Notes under the pieces: generated by a model
What the model was told of the DNA's origin: nothing
The model's database searches: none
The model's input: the letters and a program-made list of their open reading frames with translations, nothing else
DNA from: Micromonospora tarapacensis
GTDB lineage: Bacteria > Actinomycetota > Actinomycetes > Mycobacteriales > Micromonosporaceae
Reading direction: 5' to 3'
Length of the DNA stretch: 64,000 bases
NCBI RefSeq assembly: GCF_019697375.1
Contig: NZ_JAHCDI010000004.1
Coordinates: 1,723,324-1,787,323, forward strand
In this document: positions 53,706-62,986 of the stretch, piece by piece
Layout: each line of letters starts with the position of its first letter
Numbering within the stretch: position 1 is the first letter of the stretch
Program-made: the position numbers and the translations under genes

Positions 53706-54457
53706 ACGAGCCTGCGGCCTCCACGCCGTCCGGGGCGGGTCGCGCCCAGCCGTTGATGAGCATCGGCGAGGTGCTGTCCCAGTTGCGGGCGGATTTTCCG
53801 GATGTGACGATTTCGAAGCTGCGGTTTCTGGAGGCTGAGGGCCTGGTGGAGCCGCAGCGGACGGCGGCGGGTTACCGGAAGTACGGCTGGGATGATGTGG
53901 CGCGGTTGCGGTTCGTGTTGACCGCGCAGCGGGATCAGTATCTGCCGTTGCGGGTGATCCGGGAGCAGTTGGCCCAGTGGGATGTCGACGGTGAGGCGCC
54001 GGAGCGTTCGCGCCCGGCGTTGGTGGCGGTGGGTCCCGACGGTGAGGTGCCGGGGCGTGGTGCGGCGCAGCCGGTCGAGTCGGCGCAGGTGCGGCTGGAT
54101 CGGGCGGAGCTGTTGGCGCGCAGCGGGCTGGACGAGTCGATGCTGGGTGAGTTGGAGCGGCTCGGGTTGGTGGTGTCGGATCCGCCGGGTTGGTACGACG
54201 GCGACGCGTTGATCATCGCGGGGGCGGTGGCGGGTCTGGCGGCGTACGGGTTCCAGCCGCGGCATCTGCGTGGTTATCGGACGGCGGCCGATCGGGAGGT
54301 CGGCTTGTTCGCGCAGTTGGTGGCGCCGTTGGTGCGGCAGAGTGATCCGGCGGCGCGGGCGCGGGCGGCGGAGACGGCGCGGGAGTTGGTGGCCCTGTCG
54401 CAGCAGTTGCACGCGGCCCTGGTGCGGGTGGGATTGCGTTCGACGTTGGGGCGGTGA
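53702..54457 (+). CDS. MerR-family regulator, FtsR type
   Basis: The protein starts MSIGEVLSQLRADFPDVTISKLRFLEAEGLVEPQRTAAGYRKYGWDDVARLRFVL after about 18 residues, which is a MerR-type winged helix with the wing YRKYG. The block order and this sequence match Rv1828 and corynebacterial FtsR, which activates ftsZ. The C-terminal half is helical, probably for dimerisation. The GTG at 53702 overlaps the garA stop. The protein is 251 residues. Confidence 0.88.
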   Translation: MNEPAASTPSGAGRAQPLMSIGEVLSQLRADFPDVTISKLRFLEAEGLVEPQRTAAGYRKYGWDDVARLRFVLTAQRDQYLPLRVIREQLAQWDVDGEAPERSRPALVAVGPDGEVPGRGAAQPVESAQVRLDRAELLARSGLDESMLGELERLGLVVSDPPGWYDGDALIIAGAVAGLAAYGFQPRHLRGYRTAADREVGLFAQLVAPLVRQSDPAARARAAETARELVALSQQLHAALVRVGLRSTLGR

Positions 54458-54632
54458 GGCGCGGGTGCGTACCGGTCGGTGGTGTCGGGGCGTGGCGTAG
54501 GCTTGCCGGGGTAACCCCTCTTCTGGCGCGGGCGTGGGCTGCGGACAGCGCGTGGGACGGCCGTGTCGCGGTCCGTGTACCGTGCAGGGAAGGGCACGGT
54601 GCGGCGTAGGTGACAACGACACGGAGGCGGCG

Positions 54633-55097
54633 GTGCGCGAGCTGAGCGTGGTCGGGGTTCGGGTGGAACTGCCCAGTAACCAGCCGATCGTCCTGCTCAG
54701 GGAGGTCGAGGGGGACCGCTATCTGCCGATCTGGATCGGCGCGGTCGAGGCGACGGCGATCGCTTACGAGCAGCAGGGTGTCAAGCCGGCGCGGCCGTTG
54801 ACCCATGATCTTCTGCGGGACGTGTTGGCGGCGTTGCAGGCGCCGTTGGAGGCGGTGGAGATCACGGAGCTGAAGGAGAACGTGTTCTTCGCTGATCTGC
54901 TGATCGGTGACGGGGTGCGGGTCTCGGCTCGGCCGAGTGATTCGATCGCTTTGGCGTTGCGGGTCGGTGCGCCGATTCGTTGTGCGGAGCAGGTCCTCAG
55001 TGAGGCGGGGATCGTGATTCCCGACGAGCAGGAGGACGAGGTGGAGAAGTTCCGGGAGTTCCTGGAGCAGGTCCGCCCGGAGGACTTCGCCGGTTGA
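54633..55097 (+). CDS. Bifunctional nuclease family protein (DUF151)
   Basis: The 154-residue protein reads ELSVVGVRVELPSNQPIVLLREVEGDRYLPIWIGAVEATAIAYEQQG, then RPLTHDLLRDVLAAL, typical of DUF151. The same order is seen in mycobacteria (Rv1829). Family members show nuclease activity in some organisms. GTG at 54633 starts it, with GGAGG at 54623-54627 about 5 bases upstream. It is followed by another MerR gene. Confidence 0.9.
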   Translation: MRELSVVGVRVELPSNQPIVLLREVEGDRYLPIWIGAVEATAIAYEQQGVKPARPLTHDLLRDVLAALQAPLEAVEITELKENVFFADLLIGDGVRVSARPSDSIALALRVGAPIRCAEQVLSEAGIVIPDEQEDEVEKFREFLEQVRPEDFAG

Positions 55098-55304
55098 GGT
55101 CCGGTGGCCGTCCGGTGTCGACGGGCAGTGCCTTTCGCGTCGGGTGGTGACTTTCGGTGATGGTGACGGTTATCGCCATCGATGCGCGGCGTGTCGCGCC
55201 GGTTTCTCCGTGGTAACCCTTGGCGGTCGCTATAGGGTTGCCGTGTCGAGGGGTGCGCGTCGGCGGAAGCGACGGGTCACCGCACTGACGGGGAGGTTGT
55301 CCGG

Positions 55305-55901
55305 ATGCACGAGCCGCGAGATTCCGATCCGGGTACGGGGCCGGACGAGCCGGGTGGGATGCCCGGGTGGGCGACTGACGGTGACGGTGCGGTGGGCTAC
55401 CGCGGTGTGACGGCGTGCCACGCGGTGGGGATCAGCTACCGGCAGTTGGACTACTGGGCGCGGACGTCGCTGGTGGTGCCGGGTGTGCGGGACGCCTCGG
55501 GTTCCGGTACGCAGCGGTTGTACTCGTTCCGCGACCTGGTGGTGTTGAAGGTCGTGAAGCGGCTGTTGGACGCCGGCGTGTCGTTGCAGAACATCCGTAG
55601 GGCGATCGAGGCGTTGCGCTCGCGTGGGGTGGAGGATCTGGCGGGCATCACGTTGATCTCCGATGGGACGACGGTGTACGAGTGTCGTTCACCCGAGGAG
55701 GTGGTCGACCTGTTGCAGGGCGGCCAGGGGGTGTTCGGCATCGCGATCGGCGGCGCGTTCAAGGAGATCCAGGGGTCGTTGTCGCACCTTCCGGCGGAGC
55801 CCGCGGGCGGGTCCGTGGTGCAGGAGCCGGAGGCGGCCCCGTCCGGGGCGCAGGTGGGCGACGAGTTGGCGGCGCGGCGGGCCCGGCGGCGGGCCGGTTG
55901 A
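55305..55901 (+). CDS. MerR-family regulator (Rv1830-like)
   Basis: After a Pro/Gly/Asp-rich head of about 30 residues, GYRGVTACHAVGISYRQLDYWARTSLVVPGVRDASGSGTQRLYSFRDLVVLKVVKRLLDAGVSLQNIRRAI is a MerR DNA-binding region. ATG at 55305 lies after GGGGAGG. Its place after DUF151 matches Rv1830. It ends in an Arg/Ala tail. It is likely a dimeric regulator of cell-cycle or metabolic genes. Confidence 0.88.
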   Translation: MHEPRDSDPGTGPDEPGGMPGWATDGDGAVGYRGVTACHAVGISYRQLDYWARTSLVVPGVRDASGSGTQRLYSFRDLVVLKVVKRLLDAGVSLQNIRRAIEALRSRGVEDLAGITLISDGTTVYECRSPEEVVDLLQGGQGVFGIAIGGAFKEIQGSLSHLPAEPAGGSVVQEPEAAPSGAQVGDELAARRARRRAG

Positions 55902-56164
55902 GGCGTTTGCGGTTCGGGTGACGCGTCCGGGTGGGCGCGGGTCCGCCGGTTCACCGGTCCGGTTTCCGGATCGAAGGGTTGTCACTGCTCGTGGTCGGTT
56001 GCTGCCGGAACTCGCCAGGTCGGCGGTGACGGGTCCGCTGCGGCACGCTATCGTCCGACACGGTCTGCCGGATGCCGCTGCGGTAACGCGGGTCCGGTGT
56101 GCCGGCGGGTCGTCGCGTGCTGCGCGCCGACGCCGTGTGTCCCCTCACGACGGAAGGAACGACC

Positions 56165-56566
56165 GTGACGGTTACCGGAGAGACCGCCGCCCCCGCCTCG
56201 CATTTCGAGCGGATCGGCGGGGCGCGTTCGGTGCAGGCCGCTGTCGAGCTGTTCTATGACCGGGTGCTCGCCGACCCGGAGCTCGCCGGCTATTTCGCCG
56301 GCGTGGACATGGCGGGGCAGCGGCGGCATCTGGCGTTGATGCTGACGGTGGTGCTCGGTGGTCCGAACGAGTACACGGGCCGTGACCTGGCGTCGGCGCA
56401 TCAGCCGCTGAACATCCCGGTGGCGCACTACGTCGAGGTGGGCGGGCATCTGACGGCGACGTTGACGCAGCTGGGTGTGCCGGGCGACATCATCACCGAC
56501 GTGCAGGCGGTGCTGGCGCAGGTGCAGGACCAGGTGGTGGCCGGCGGGAACCCGGCGGGCGCCTGA
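56165..56566 (+). CDS. Truncated hemoglobin, group I (GlbN-like)
   Basis: The 133-residue protein has SHFERIGGARSVQAAVELFYDRVLADPELAGYFAGVDMAGQRRHLALMLTVVLGGPNEYTGRDLASAHQPLNI with the proximal His in the F helix (AHQPL). This is the 2-on-2 fold. It binds oxygen or nitric oxide and probably protects against NO. GTG at 56165 follows GGAAGGAACGACC. A flavohemoglobin-like gene starts 2 bases after its stop, so they form a pair. Confidence 0.92.
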   Translation: MTVTGETAAPASHFERIGGARSVQAAVELFYDRVLADPELAGYFAGVDMAGQRRHLALMLTVVLGGPNEYTGRDLASAHQPLNIPVAHYVEVGGHLTATLTQLGVPGDIITDVQAVLAQVQDQVVAGGNPAGA

Positions 56567-56568
56567 GC

Positions 56569-57747
56569 GTGGACGTCTCGCGGCTGAAACAGAGTTGGTC
56601 CCTGGTTGCCGGGCACGGCGACCAGGTGCCGCTCTACTTCTACTCGACGCTGTTCCTGGCATATCCCGAGACCCGGCAGATGTTCCCGACCAACATGGCG
56701 GGTCAGCGGGACCGGCTGGTCACCGCGCTCGGTCACATCGTGTCGCGGGTGGACCAGGTCGACCAGTTGGTCGGTTTCCTGCAGGATCTCGGTGTGGACC
56801 ACCGCAAGTTCGCGGTGCGGGCGGAGCACTATCCGGCGGTGGGGGAGGCGTTGCTGGCGACGCTGCGGCATTTCCTCGGTGACCAGTGGACGGACGAGCT
56901 GGCACAGGACTGGGCGGCGGCGTACGGGTTGGTCGCGAAGGTGATGAGCGAGGCGGCGCAGGCCGCCGAGGCGGTGCATCCACCGTGGTGGGTGGCCGAG
57001 ATCGTCGGGCATGAGCGGCGGGCGTTCGACGTGGCGGTCCTGACGTTGCGTCCGCAGTATCTGTTGCCGTTCCACCCGGGGCAGTCGATCGGGGTGTCCC
57101 ATCCGGCGGTGCGGTCGTGGCGGTACTACTCGCCGGCGAACGCGCCGCGCCCGGACGGGACGGTGGAGTTGCACGTGCGGGCGGCTCCCGGTGGTGCGGT
57201 GTCGTCGCGGCTGGTGTACGGGTGCGCGGTGGGTGACCAGGTGCATCTGGCGGCCCCGGTGGGTGACGGGTTGACGCTGCGGCCGGCCGGGTCGGCGGAT
57301 CTGCTGCTGCTGGCCGGTGGCACCGGCTGGGCGCCGTTGAAGGCGCTGGTGGAGCAGGTGGCCGCCGAGGGGTCGCGGCGCCGGGTCGATCTGTACGTGG
57401 GGGCCCGTTCGCGCAGCGAGTTCTACGACGGTGAGGCGATCGAGAAGTTCGCCGCCTCGTACCCGTGGTTGACGGTGACGCAGGTGGTGGGGTTGGACCT
57501 GAACCGGCCGGGGCAGTTCGTGCAGCCGGTGGACCGGGCGCTGGCCGATGGTGACTGGCGGTCGCGGCAGGTGTACGTGTGTGGTTCCGACGACATGGTG
57601 TCGCAGACGGTGGCGACTCTGACCCGGTCCGGTTTCCATGCCGGGCAGCTTCACCACGAGGGTCTGGGTGGGCACTGGTACGGCCCCGTGTGGCGGACGA
57701 CGGGTGCGCGTCCCGCCGTTCCTGACGATTCCGGAGGTGCCCGGTGA
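56569..57747 (+). CDS. Flavohemoglobin-like protein (globin plus FAD/NAD reductase)
   Basis: Residues 1-135 form a globin with VDVSRLKQSWSLVAGHGDQVPLYFYSTLFLAYPETRQMFP and the proximal His in AEHYPAVGEALLATLRHFLG. The rest is a ferredoxin-NADP reductase-like module: WRYYSPANAPR (FAD), GGTGWAPLKAL (NAD) and the last RSGFHAGQLHHEGLG. It is 392 residues, the normal length for flavohemoglobin, which oxidises NO to nitrate. The FAD motif is RYYSP rather than RQYSL, so it is a divergent member. GTG at 56569; its stop overlaps the DivIVA-like gene by 4 bases. Confidence 0.88.
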   Translation: MDVSRLKQSWSLVAGHGDQVPLYFYSTLFLAYPETRQMFPTNMAGQRDRLVTALGHIVSRVDQVDQLVGFLQDLGVDHRKFAVRAEHYPAVGEALLATLRHFLGDQWTDELAQDWAAAYGLVAKVMSEAAQAAEAVHPPWWVAEIVGHERRAFDVAVLTLRPQYLLPFHPGQSIGVSHPAVRSWRYYSPANAPRPDGTVELHVRAAPGGAVSSRLVYGCAVGDQVHLAAPVGDGLTLRPAGSADLLLLAGGTGWAPLKALVEQVAAEGSRRRVDLYVGARSRSEFYDGEAIEKFAASYPWLTVTQVVGLDLNRPGQFVQPVDRALADGDWRSRQVYVCGSDDMVSQTVATLTRSGFHAGQLHHEGLGGHWYGPVWRTTGARPAVPDDSGGAR

Positions 57748-58481
57748 GTGAGCCCCGCAGCCGCGAATGGCCGGCCGGCACGGTCGGCGCCGCCCCGGTC
57801 GACAGGTACGACGGTGGGCACGTCGCCGGTGGTGCGCAGGTGCGGATGAGCGCCGACCGGGTCCGCCGGTGGGAGTTCGGGTCGGCGTCGTTCGGCCGGC
57901 GTGGTGTGGACCAGGCCGACGTGGACCGGTTCCGGGTGCAGGTGGCCGACGAACTGGATCTGCTGTCGACGCAGGTGGCGCATCTGCGGGCGGAGAACGA
58001 GCGGCTCAACGACCATGTGGAGCTGCACCGGCACGGGGTGATTCCGAGTTCGGACCCGGCTCCGAAGGCGCCGGCGGCCAAGGAGGTGAATCTGCTCTCG
58101 GCGGCGCAGCGGGAGGCCGAGCAGATCATCGCGCAGGCGCACGACTACGCCCGGCGGGTCGCCGAGTACGCCCGGACCCAGTACGAGAGCTACGTGCGGG
58201 CGGCGGTGGAGGAGGCCCGTCAGCAGGCGGAGCGGGCGGTGCAGGACTATCGCGCGTCGGCCGGGCCGACGTTCGACGAGGGGGTGGCCGCGCGGGAGGC
58301 GCTGCGGATCTACGGCGAGTTGATGATCTCGCACATGCAGGCGGCGGCGCGGCACCTCGACGACGGCAGCGAGCAGTTGGCCCGCACGATCGAGCGGATG
58401 GGTGGCCAGCCGCCGGCCGCGGTCGGCGGGGCGGCGGTCGGCGGGGCGGCCGGCTCGTTGCCCCGGCACCAGCAGCGCTGA
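57744..58481 (+). CDS. DivIVA/Wag31-domain coiled-coil protein
   Basis: The 245-residue protein has a central coiled coil, [52 protein letters not shown], followed by [50 protein letters not shown], in the style of DivIVA and Wag31-like proteins that guide polar growth. It may have a more specific role, since the canonical DivIVA N-terminus is not first here. Start GTG at 57744 overlaps the flavohemoglobin stop. Confidence 0.8.
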   Translation: MSEPRSREWPAGTVGAAPVDRYDGGHVAGGAQVRMSADRVRRWEFGSASFGRRGVDQADVDRFRVQVADELDLLSTQVAHLRAENERLNDHVELHRHGVIPSSDPAPKAPAAKEVNLLSAAQREAEQIIAQAHDYARRVAEYARTQYESYVRAAVEEARQQAERAVQDYRASAGPTFDEGVAAREALRIYGELMISHMQAAARHLDDGSEQLARTIERMGGQPPAAVGGAAVGGAAGSLPRHQQR

Positions 58482-58579
58482 CCCGGCGGCGGTGCGGGCA
58501 GGGCGACGAGGAGTCCGAGCCCCGCCGACCCGACCGGCCGGGTTCGTCGGGGCTGGCCGGGCTGGGGCAACATGGTCGG

Positions 58580-59464
58580 GTGGACGAGGTGATGGAGCCG
58601 GTGGCGGGCCTGGTGGCCGGCGGTGGGGTGGTGGTGCTCAGTGGCGCCGGGCTGTCCACCGAGTCGGGCATTCCCGACTACCGGGGGCCCAGTGGCGCGG
58701 CCCGCCGGCACACCCCGATGACGTACCAGGTGTTCACCGGGGACGCGGCGGCACGGCGGCGGTACTGGGCCCGCAGCCATCTGGGGTGGCGGCTGGTCGC
58801 CCGGGCGGCACCGAACGACGGGCACCGGGCGGTGGCCCGCCTGCAACACGGCGGTCTCGTGACGGGGATCATCACCCAGAACGTCGACGGTCTGCACACG
58901 GCGGCCGGCAGCCGTGACGTGACGGAGCTGCACGGCAGGCTCGACGTGGTGGTGTGTCTGGGGTGTGGGGAGCGTACCGGCCGGCTGGACCTGGACCGGC
59001 GGCTGCGGGCGGCCAACCCGGGGTTCGTCGCGCACCCCGATGTGATCAACCCCGACGGTGACGTGGATCTCGGTGACGCGCAGGTGGCCGGGTTCCGTAC
59101 GGTCGACTGTGTGAGCTGCGGCGGGCTGCTCAAGCCCGACGTGGTCTTCTTCGGTGAGACGGTGCCGGCGGCGCGGGTGCAGGCGTGTTTCGCGATGGTG
59201 GAGCGGGCCCGGCTGCTGCTGGTGCTGGGGTCGTCGCTGACGGTGATGTCGGGGCGCCGGTTCGTGTTGCGGGCGGCGAAGCGGGGGGTGCCGGTGGTGA
59301 TCGTCAACCAGGGACCGACCCGTGGTGACGGGTACGCCTGCGTGCGGGTGGACGCGCCGCTGGGTGCGTTGCTGCCGGCGCTGGCCGACCGGCTCGGTGT
59401 CGGGCCGGCCCGGCCGCGTGACGCCGCCACGGTGCCGACGTTGCCGGCGCCCGCCGGCCGGTGA
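58580..59464 (+). CDS. NAD-dependent protein deacylase, SIR2 family
   Basis: Sirtuin features are clear: [27 protein letters not shown], the catalytic His in ELHGRLD, four zinc cysteines (CLGCGE and CVSCGG), and VVFFGETVP and [12 protein letters not shown]. It removes acyl groups from lysines with NAD. The GTG at 58580 or ATG 58592 would both do; I chose the former. It is 294 residues. It ends 254 bases before gcvP, and its tail region holds the glycine riboswitch. Confidence 0.92.
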   Translation: MDEVMEPVAGLVAGGGVVVLSGAGLSTESGIPDYRGPSGAARRHTPMTYQVFTGDAAARRRYWARSHLGWRLVARAAPNDGHRAVARLQHGGLVTGIITQNVDGLHTAAGSRDVTELHGRLDVVVCLGCGERTGRLDLDRRLRAANPGFVAHPDVINPDGDVDLGDAQVAGFRTVDCVSCGGLLKPDVVFFGETVPAARVQACFAMVERARLLLVLGSSLTVMSGRRFVLRAAKRGVPVVIVNQGPTRGDGYACVRVDAPLGALLPALADRLGVGPARPRDAATVPTLPAPAGR

Positions 59465-59549
59465 CCCCGGCGGGCCGCGGCGTCGCTGCGGGGGCTTCGC
59501 TGCGGGCCGGCGGGGCCCGCTGGTAGCGTTGATCGCGCCGGTAGCACCG

Positions 59550-59655
59550 ACGTGGGAGAGACCGCCTGGCGGCAGCCGGGGCGGCGCCGAAGGGGCAAAT
59601 CCTCCCCGGAACCTCTCAGGCAGAAGGACCGCGTCGGTCAGGCACTGTGGAGCGC
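59550..59655 (+). promoter_or_regulatory. Glycine riboswitch upstream of gcvP
   Basis: The conserved core GGGAGAGACCGCC, GCGCCGAAGGGGCAAAT, CCTCCCCGGAACCTCTC AGGCAGAAGGACCGC is present at 59554-59632, with the closing AGGCACTGTGGAGC at 59639-59653. This is one glycine aptamer; I see no clear second one before the gcvP start. High glycine should turn on gcvP. Confidence 0.92.
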
Positions 59656-59718
59656 CCGCGGGTGTGACAGAGGGGGAGGGCCGACCTGTCGACCCCCGCC
59701 CCCGCAGGAGCGCCGCTG

Positions 59719-62541
59719 ATGACCGCAGACCAGTTCGCCGACCGTCACATCGGTCCCGGCCCGGACGACGAGCGGCGGATGCTCGGCGCCGTCGGATACG
59801 CCTCGATCGACGAGCTGATGGACGCGGCGATCCCGGAGGTGATCCGCTGGCATGGCCGGCTCGACCTGCCGGAGCCGGCCAGCGAGCAGGACACCCTGGC
59901 CGAGTTGCGGGCCTTCGCCGCCGGCAACACGGTCGCCGTGTCGATGATCGGGCTGGGCTACCACGGCACCCACACCCCGGCGGTGATCCGCCGCAACGTG
60001 CTGGAGAATCCGGCCTGGTACACGGCGTACACGCCGTACCAGCCGGAGATCAGCCAGGGCCGGCTGGAGGCGCTGCTGAACTTCCAGACGATGGTGTCCG
60101 ACCTGACCGGGCTGGCCACCGCGAACGCGTCGATGCTCGACGAGGGCACCGCGGCGGCGGAGGCGATGACGCTGGCCCGGCGGGCGTCGAAGAGCAGCAG
60201 CCCGGTGTACGTCGTCGACGCGGACGCCCTGCCGCAGACCATCGCGGTGATCGTCGGGCGGGCCGAGCCGCTCGGTATCGAGGTCCGGGTGCTGGACCTG
60301 GACAGCGAGGCGCTGCCGGCGCAGTTCTTCGGTTTGCACCTGCAGTATCCGGGGGCGTCCGGGGCGGTGCGCGACCATGCCCCGCTGGTCGAGGCCGCGC
60401 ACGCCGCCGGGGCGGTGGTGGCGGTGGCGGCGGACCTGCTCGCGCTGACGGTGCTGCGCCCGCCGGGGGAGATCGGCGCCGACATCGCCGCCGGCACCAC
60501 CCAACGTTTCGGCGTGCCGATGGGTTTCGGTGGGCCGCACGCCGGCTATCTGGCGGTACGGCCGGGTCTGGAGCGGATGCTGCCCGGCCGGCTGGTCGGG
60601 GTGTCCCGGGACGCGGCCGGCAACCCGGCGTACCGGTTGGCGTTGCAGACCCGTGAGCAGCACATCCGTCGGGAGAAGGCGACCAGCAACATCTGCACCG
60701 CGCAGGTGCTGCTCGCCGTGATGGCCAGCATGTACGCCGTCTACCACGGTCCGGACGGGTTGCGGGCGATCGCGGCGCGTACCCACCAGATGGCGGCCCG
60801 GCTGGCGGCGGGGCTGCGCGCCGGTGGGGTCGACGTCGCCGCGCCGGCGTTCTTCGACACGGTCACCGCCACGGTGCCGGGCCGGGCCGCCGAGGTGGTC
60901 GCGTCCGCCGCGCGGCGTGGGGTGAACCTGCGGCTGGTCGACGCCGACCGGGTCGGGATCTCCTGCGACGAGACCACCACCACCGGGCGGTTGGCCGTGG
61001 TGTGGGAGGCGTTCGGCGTCGACGCGGTCGACGGTGAGGTGGCTACGGCGCTGCCGGTCGAGCTGGCCCGCACCAGTGACTTCCTCACCCATCCGGTGTT
61101 CCGCAGCCACCGGTCGGAGACCGCGATGCTGCGTTACCTGCGCCGGCTGGCCGACTTCGACTACGCCCTGGACCGCGGCATGATCCCGCTCGGGTCGTGC
61201 ACGATGAAGCTCAACGCCACCACCGAGATGGAGCCGGTGAGCTGGGCGGAGTTCGCCGACATCCATCCGTTCGCCCCGGCGGAGCAGACCGCCGGGTACC
61301 GGGACCTGATCGGCCAGTTGCAGGGGTGGCTGGCGGAGGTGACCGGCTACGACGCGGTCAGTGTGCAACCCAACGCCGGGTCGCAGGGTGAGCTGGCCGG
61401 GTTGCTGGCCATCCGTGCCTGGCATCGCAGCCGGGGTGAGCGGCACCGCGACGTGTGCCTGATCCCGTCGTCGGCGCACGGCACGAACGCCGCCAGCGCC
61501 GTGATGGCCGGGATGCGGGTGGTCGTGGTCGGTTGCGACGACGACGGCAACGTCGACCTGGTCGACCTCGACGCGAAGATCGACGCGCACCGCGGCACCC
61601 TGGCGGCGATCATGGTGACGTACCCGTCGACGCACGGGGTGTACGAGACGGGTATCGCGTCGCTGTGCGCGAAGGTCCACGACGCCGGTGGGCAGGTGTA
61701 CGTCGACGGGGCGAACCTCAACGCGCTGGTCGGGTTCGCCAAGCCGGGCCGGTTCGGTGCGGACGTGTCGCACCTGAACCTGCACAAGACGTTCTGCATC
61801 CCGCACGGCGGTGGCGGGCCCGGGGTGGGGCCGGTGGCGGTGCGGGCACACCTGGCGCCGTTCCTGCCGGGCGACCCGGGCGGGGCGCCGGTCGACGGCC
61901 GGCCGGCGATCTCGGCGGCCCGGTACGGGTCGGCGGGGATCCTGCCGATTCCGTGGGCGTATCTGCGGATGATGGGTGCCGACGGGCTGTCCCGGGCTAC
62001 CGGGGTGGCGGTGCTGGCGGCCAACTACGTGGCGGCGCGGCTGCGCGGGCATTTCCCGGTGCTGTACGCGGGCAACAAGGGTCTGGTGGCCCACGAGTGC
62101 GTCCTGGACCTGCGGCCGTTGACCAGGTCGACCGGGGTGAGTGTCGACGACGTGGCGAAGCGGTTGATCGACTACGGTTTCCACGCGCCGACGATGTCGT
62201 TCCCGGTGGCGGGGACGCTGATGGTGGAGCCGACGGAGAGCGAGGACCTGGCCGAGCTGGACCGGTTCTGCGACGCGATGATCGCCATCCGGGCGGAGAT
62301 CGACAAGGTCGGTTCCGGCCAGTGGCCGGCCGGCGACAATCCCCTGGCCAATGCGCCGCACACGGCGGCGATGATCGGCGGTGACGAGTGGCCGCATCCG
62401 TATCCTCGGTCGGTCGGCGGCTGGCCGGCCGGGGTGGACCGGGCGGGGAAGTACTGGCCGCCGGTGCGTCGGGTCGACGGCGGGTACGGCGACCGGAACC
62501 TGGTCTGCTCGTGCCCGTCGCCGCAGGCGTACGAGAGCTGA
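59719..62541 (+). CDS. gcvP: Glycine dehydrogenase (decarboxylating), P protein
   Basis: The 940-residue single-chain P protein opens [28 protein letters not shown], has the N-half [39 protein letters not shown] and the C-half core [21 protein letters not shown], with PLP bound to Lys690. It decarboxylates glycine and loads the aminomethyl group on GcvH. ATG at 59719 follows AGGAGC. Its expression is probably set by the glycine riboswitch 64 bases upstream. No frame breaks. Confidence 0.97.
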   Translation: MTADQFADRHIGPGPDDERRMLGAVGYASIDELMDAAIPEVIRWHGRLDLPEPASEQDTLAELRAFAAGNTVAVSMIGLGYHGTHTPAVIRRNVLENPAWYTAYTPYQPEISQGRLEALLNFQTMVSDLTGLATANASMLDEGTAAAEAMTLARRASKSSSPVYVVDADALPQTIAVIVGRAEPLGIEVRVLDLDSEALPAQFFGLHLQYPGASGAVRDHAPLVEAAHAAGAVVAVAADLLALTVLRPPGEIGADIAAGTTQRFGVPMGFGGPHAGYLAVRPGLERMLPGRLVGVSRDAAGNPAYRLALQTREQHIRREKATSNICTAQVLLAVMASMYAVYHGPDGLRAIAARTHQMAARLAAGLRAGGVDVAAPAFFDTVTATVPGRAAEVVASAARRGVNLRLVDADRVGISCDETTTTGRLAVVWEAFGVDAVDGEVATALPVELARTSDFLTHPVFRSHRSETAMLRYLRRLADFDYALDRGMIPLGSCTMKLNATTEMEPVSWAEFADIHPFAPAEQTAGYRDLIGQLQGWLAEVTGYDAVSVQPNAGSQGELAGLLAIRAWHRSRGERHRDVCLIPSSAHGTNAASAVMAGMRVVVVGCDDDGNVDLVDLDAKIDAHRGTLAAIMVTYPSTHGVYETGIASLCAKVHDAGGQVYVDGANLNALVGFAKPGRFGADVSHLNLHKTFCIPHGGGGPGVGPVAVRAHLAPFLPGDPGGAPVDGRPAISAARYGSAGILPIPWAYLRMMGADGLSRATGVAVLAANYVAARLRGHFPVLYAGNKGLVAHECVLDLRPLTRSTGVSVDDVAKRLIDYGFHAPTMSFPVAGTLMVEPTESEDLAELDRFCDAMIAIRAEIDKVGSGQWPAGDNPLANAPHTAAMIGGDEWPHPYPRSVGGWPAGVDRAGKYWPPVRRVDGGYGDRNLVCSCPSPQAYES

Positions 62542-62658
62542 CCGGCGGATCCGGGGCGGTCAGCGCCGCCCCGGCACCGCGCCGACCTGGTCGTGGCGGT
62601 CCCTGACGGGGGATTAGCCTGGGTCGGCGCGGGAAGGTTGTGACGAATCGTGATCGTG

Positions 62659-62892
62659 TCAGGCGGCGAGTGCGTGTCGGGCGGGGCCGCGGTGCGGAGC
62701 GACGCTGCTGCCGTCGGGGAGCAGCTCGCCGGTGTCCTCGAAGACGATGACGCCGTTGCAGAGCAGGCTCCAGCCCTGCTCACGGAAGCAGGCGATGACC
62801 CTGGCGGCTTCCCGGTCGGTGGCGTCGGCGGAGGGGCAGGTGGGTTGGTGCTGGCACATCGGGTTCTCCGGACTGTGGGGGCACTGTGTCAT
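62659..62892 (-). CDS. DUF5999 family protein
   Basis: The sequence MCQHQPTCPSADATDREAARVIACFREQGWSLLCNGVIVFEDTGELLPDGSSVAPHRGP is the standard DUF5999 pattern seen in Actinobacteria, with paired Cys residues. The function is unknown. The family start is probably the internal ATG at 62859, but ATG 62892 adds a short Cys-containing head. It is divergent from the next gene. Confidence 0.85.
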   Translation of the reverse strand: MTQCPHSPENPMCQHQPTCPSADATDREAARVIACFREQGWSLLCNGVIVFEDTGELLPDGSSVAPHRGPARHALAA

Positions 62893-62899
62893 GGTTCAC

Positions 62900-62986
62900 A
62901 TGACCAGTGACGCACAGTACCAAGCGAAAGCACGCCGCATCGAGCAGATGTGCGCGTGGTGCGGGCGAAATCCGCTGAACGGATGA
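62900..62986 (+). CDS. Possible small peptide before pabB
   Basis: ATG at 62900 (or 62891) gives 28 residues, TSDAQYQAKARRIEQMCAWCGRNPLNG, ending TGA at 62984-62986. The stop overlaps the ATG at 62983 as ATGA, typical of coupled genes. CAWC resembles half of a zinc knuckle. It could be a leader peptide or a remnant. Confidence 0.3.
   Translation: MTSDAQYQAKARRIEQMCAWCGRNPLNG

Noticed and set aside
59638..62397. Long minus-strand frame opposite gcvP
   Set aside because: It is a shadow of gcvP: no conserved domain, Arg/Pro/Gln-rich, and gcvP is complete on the other strand.
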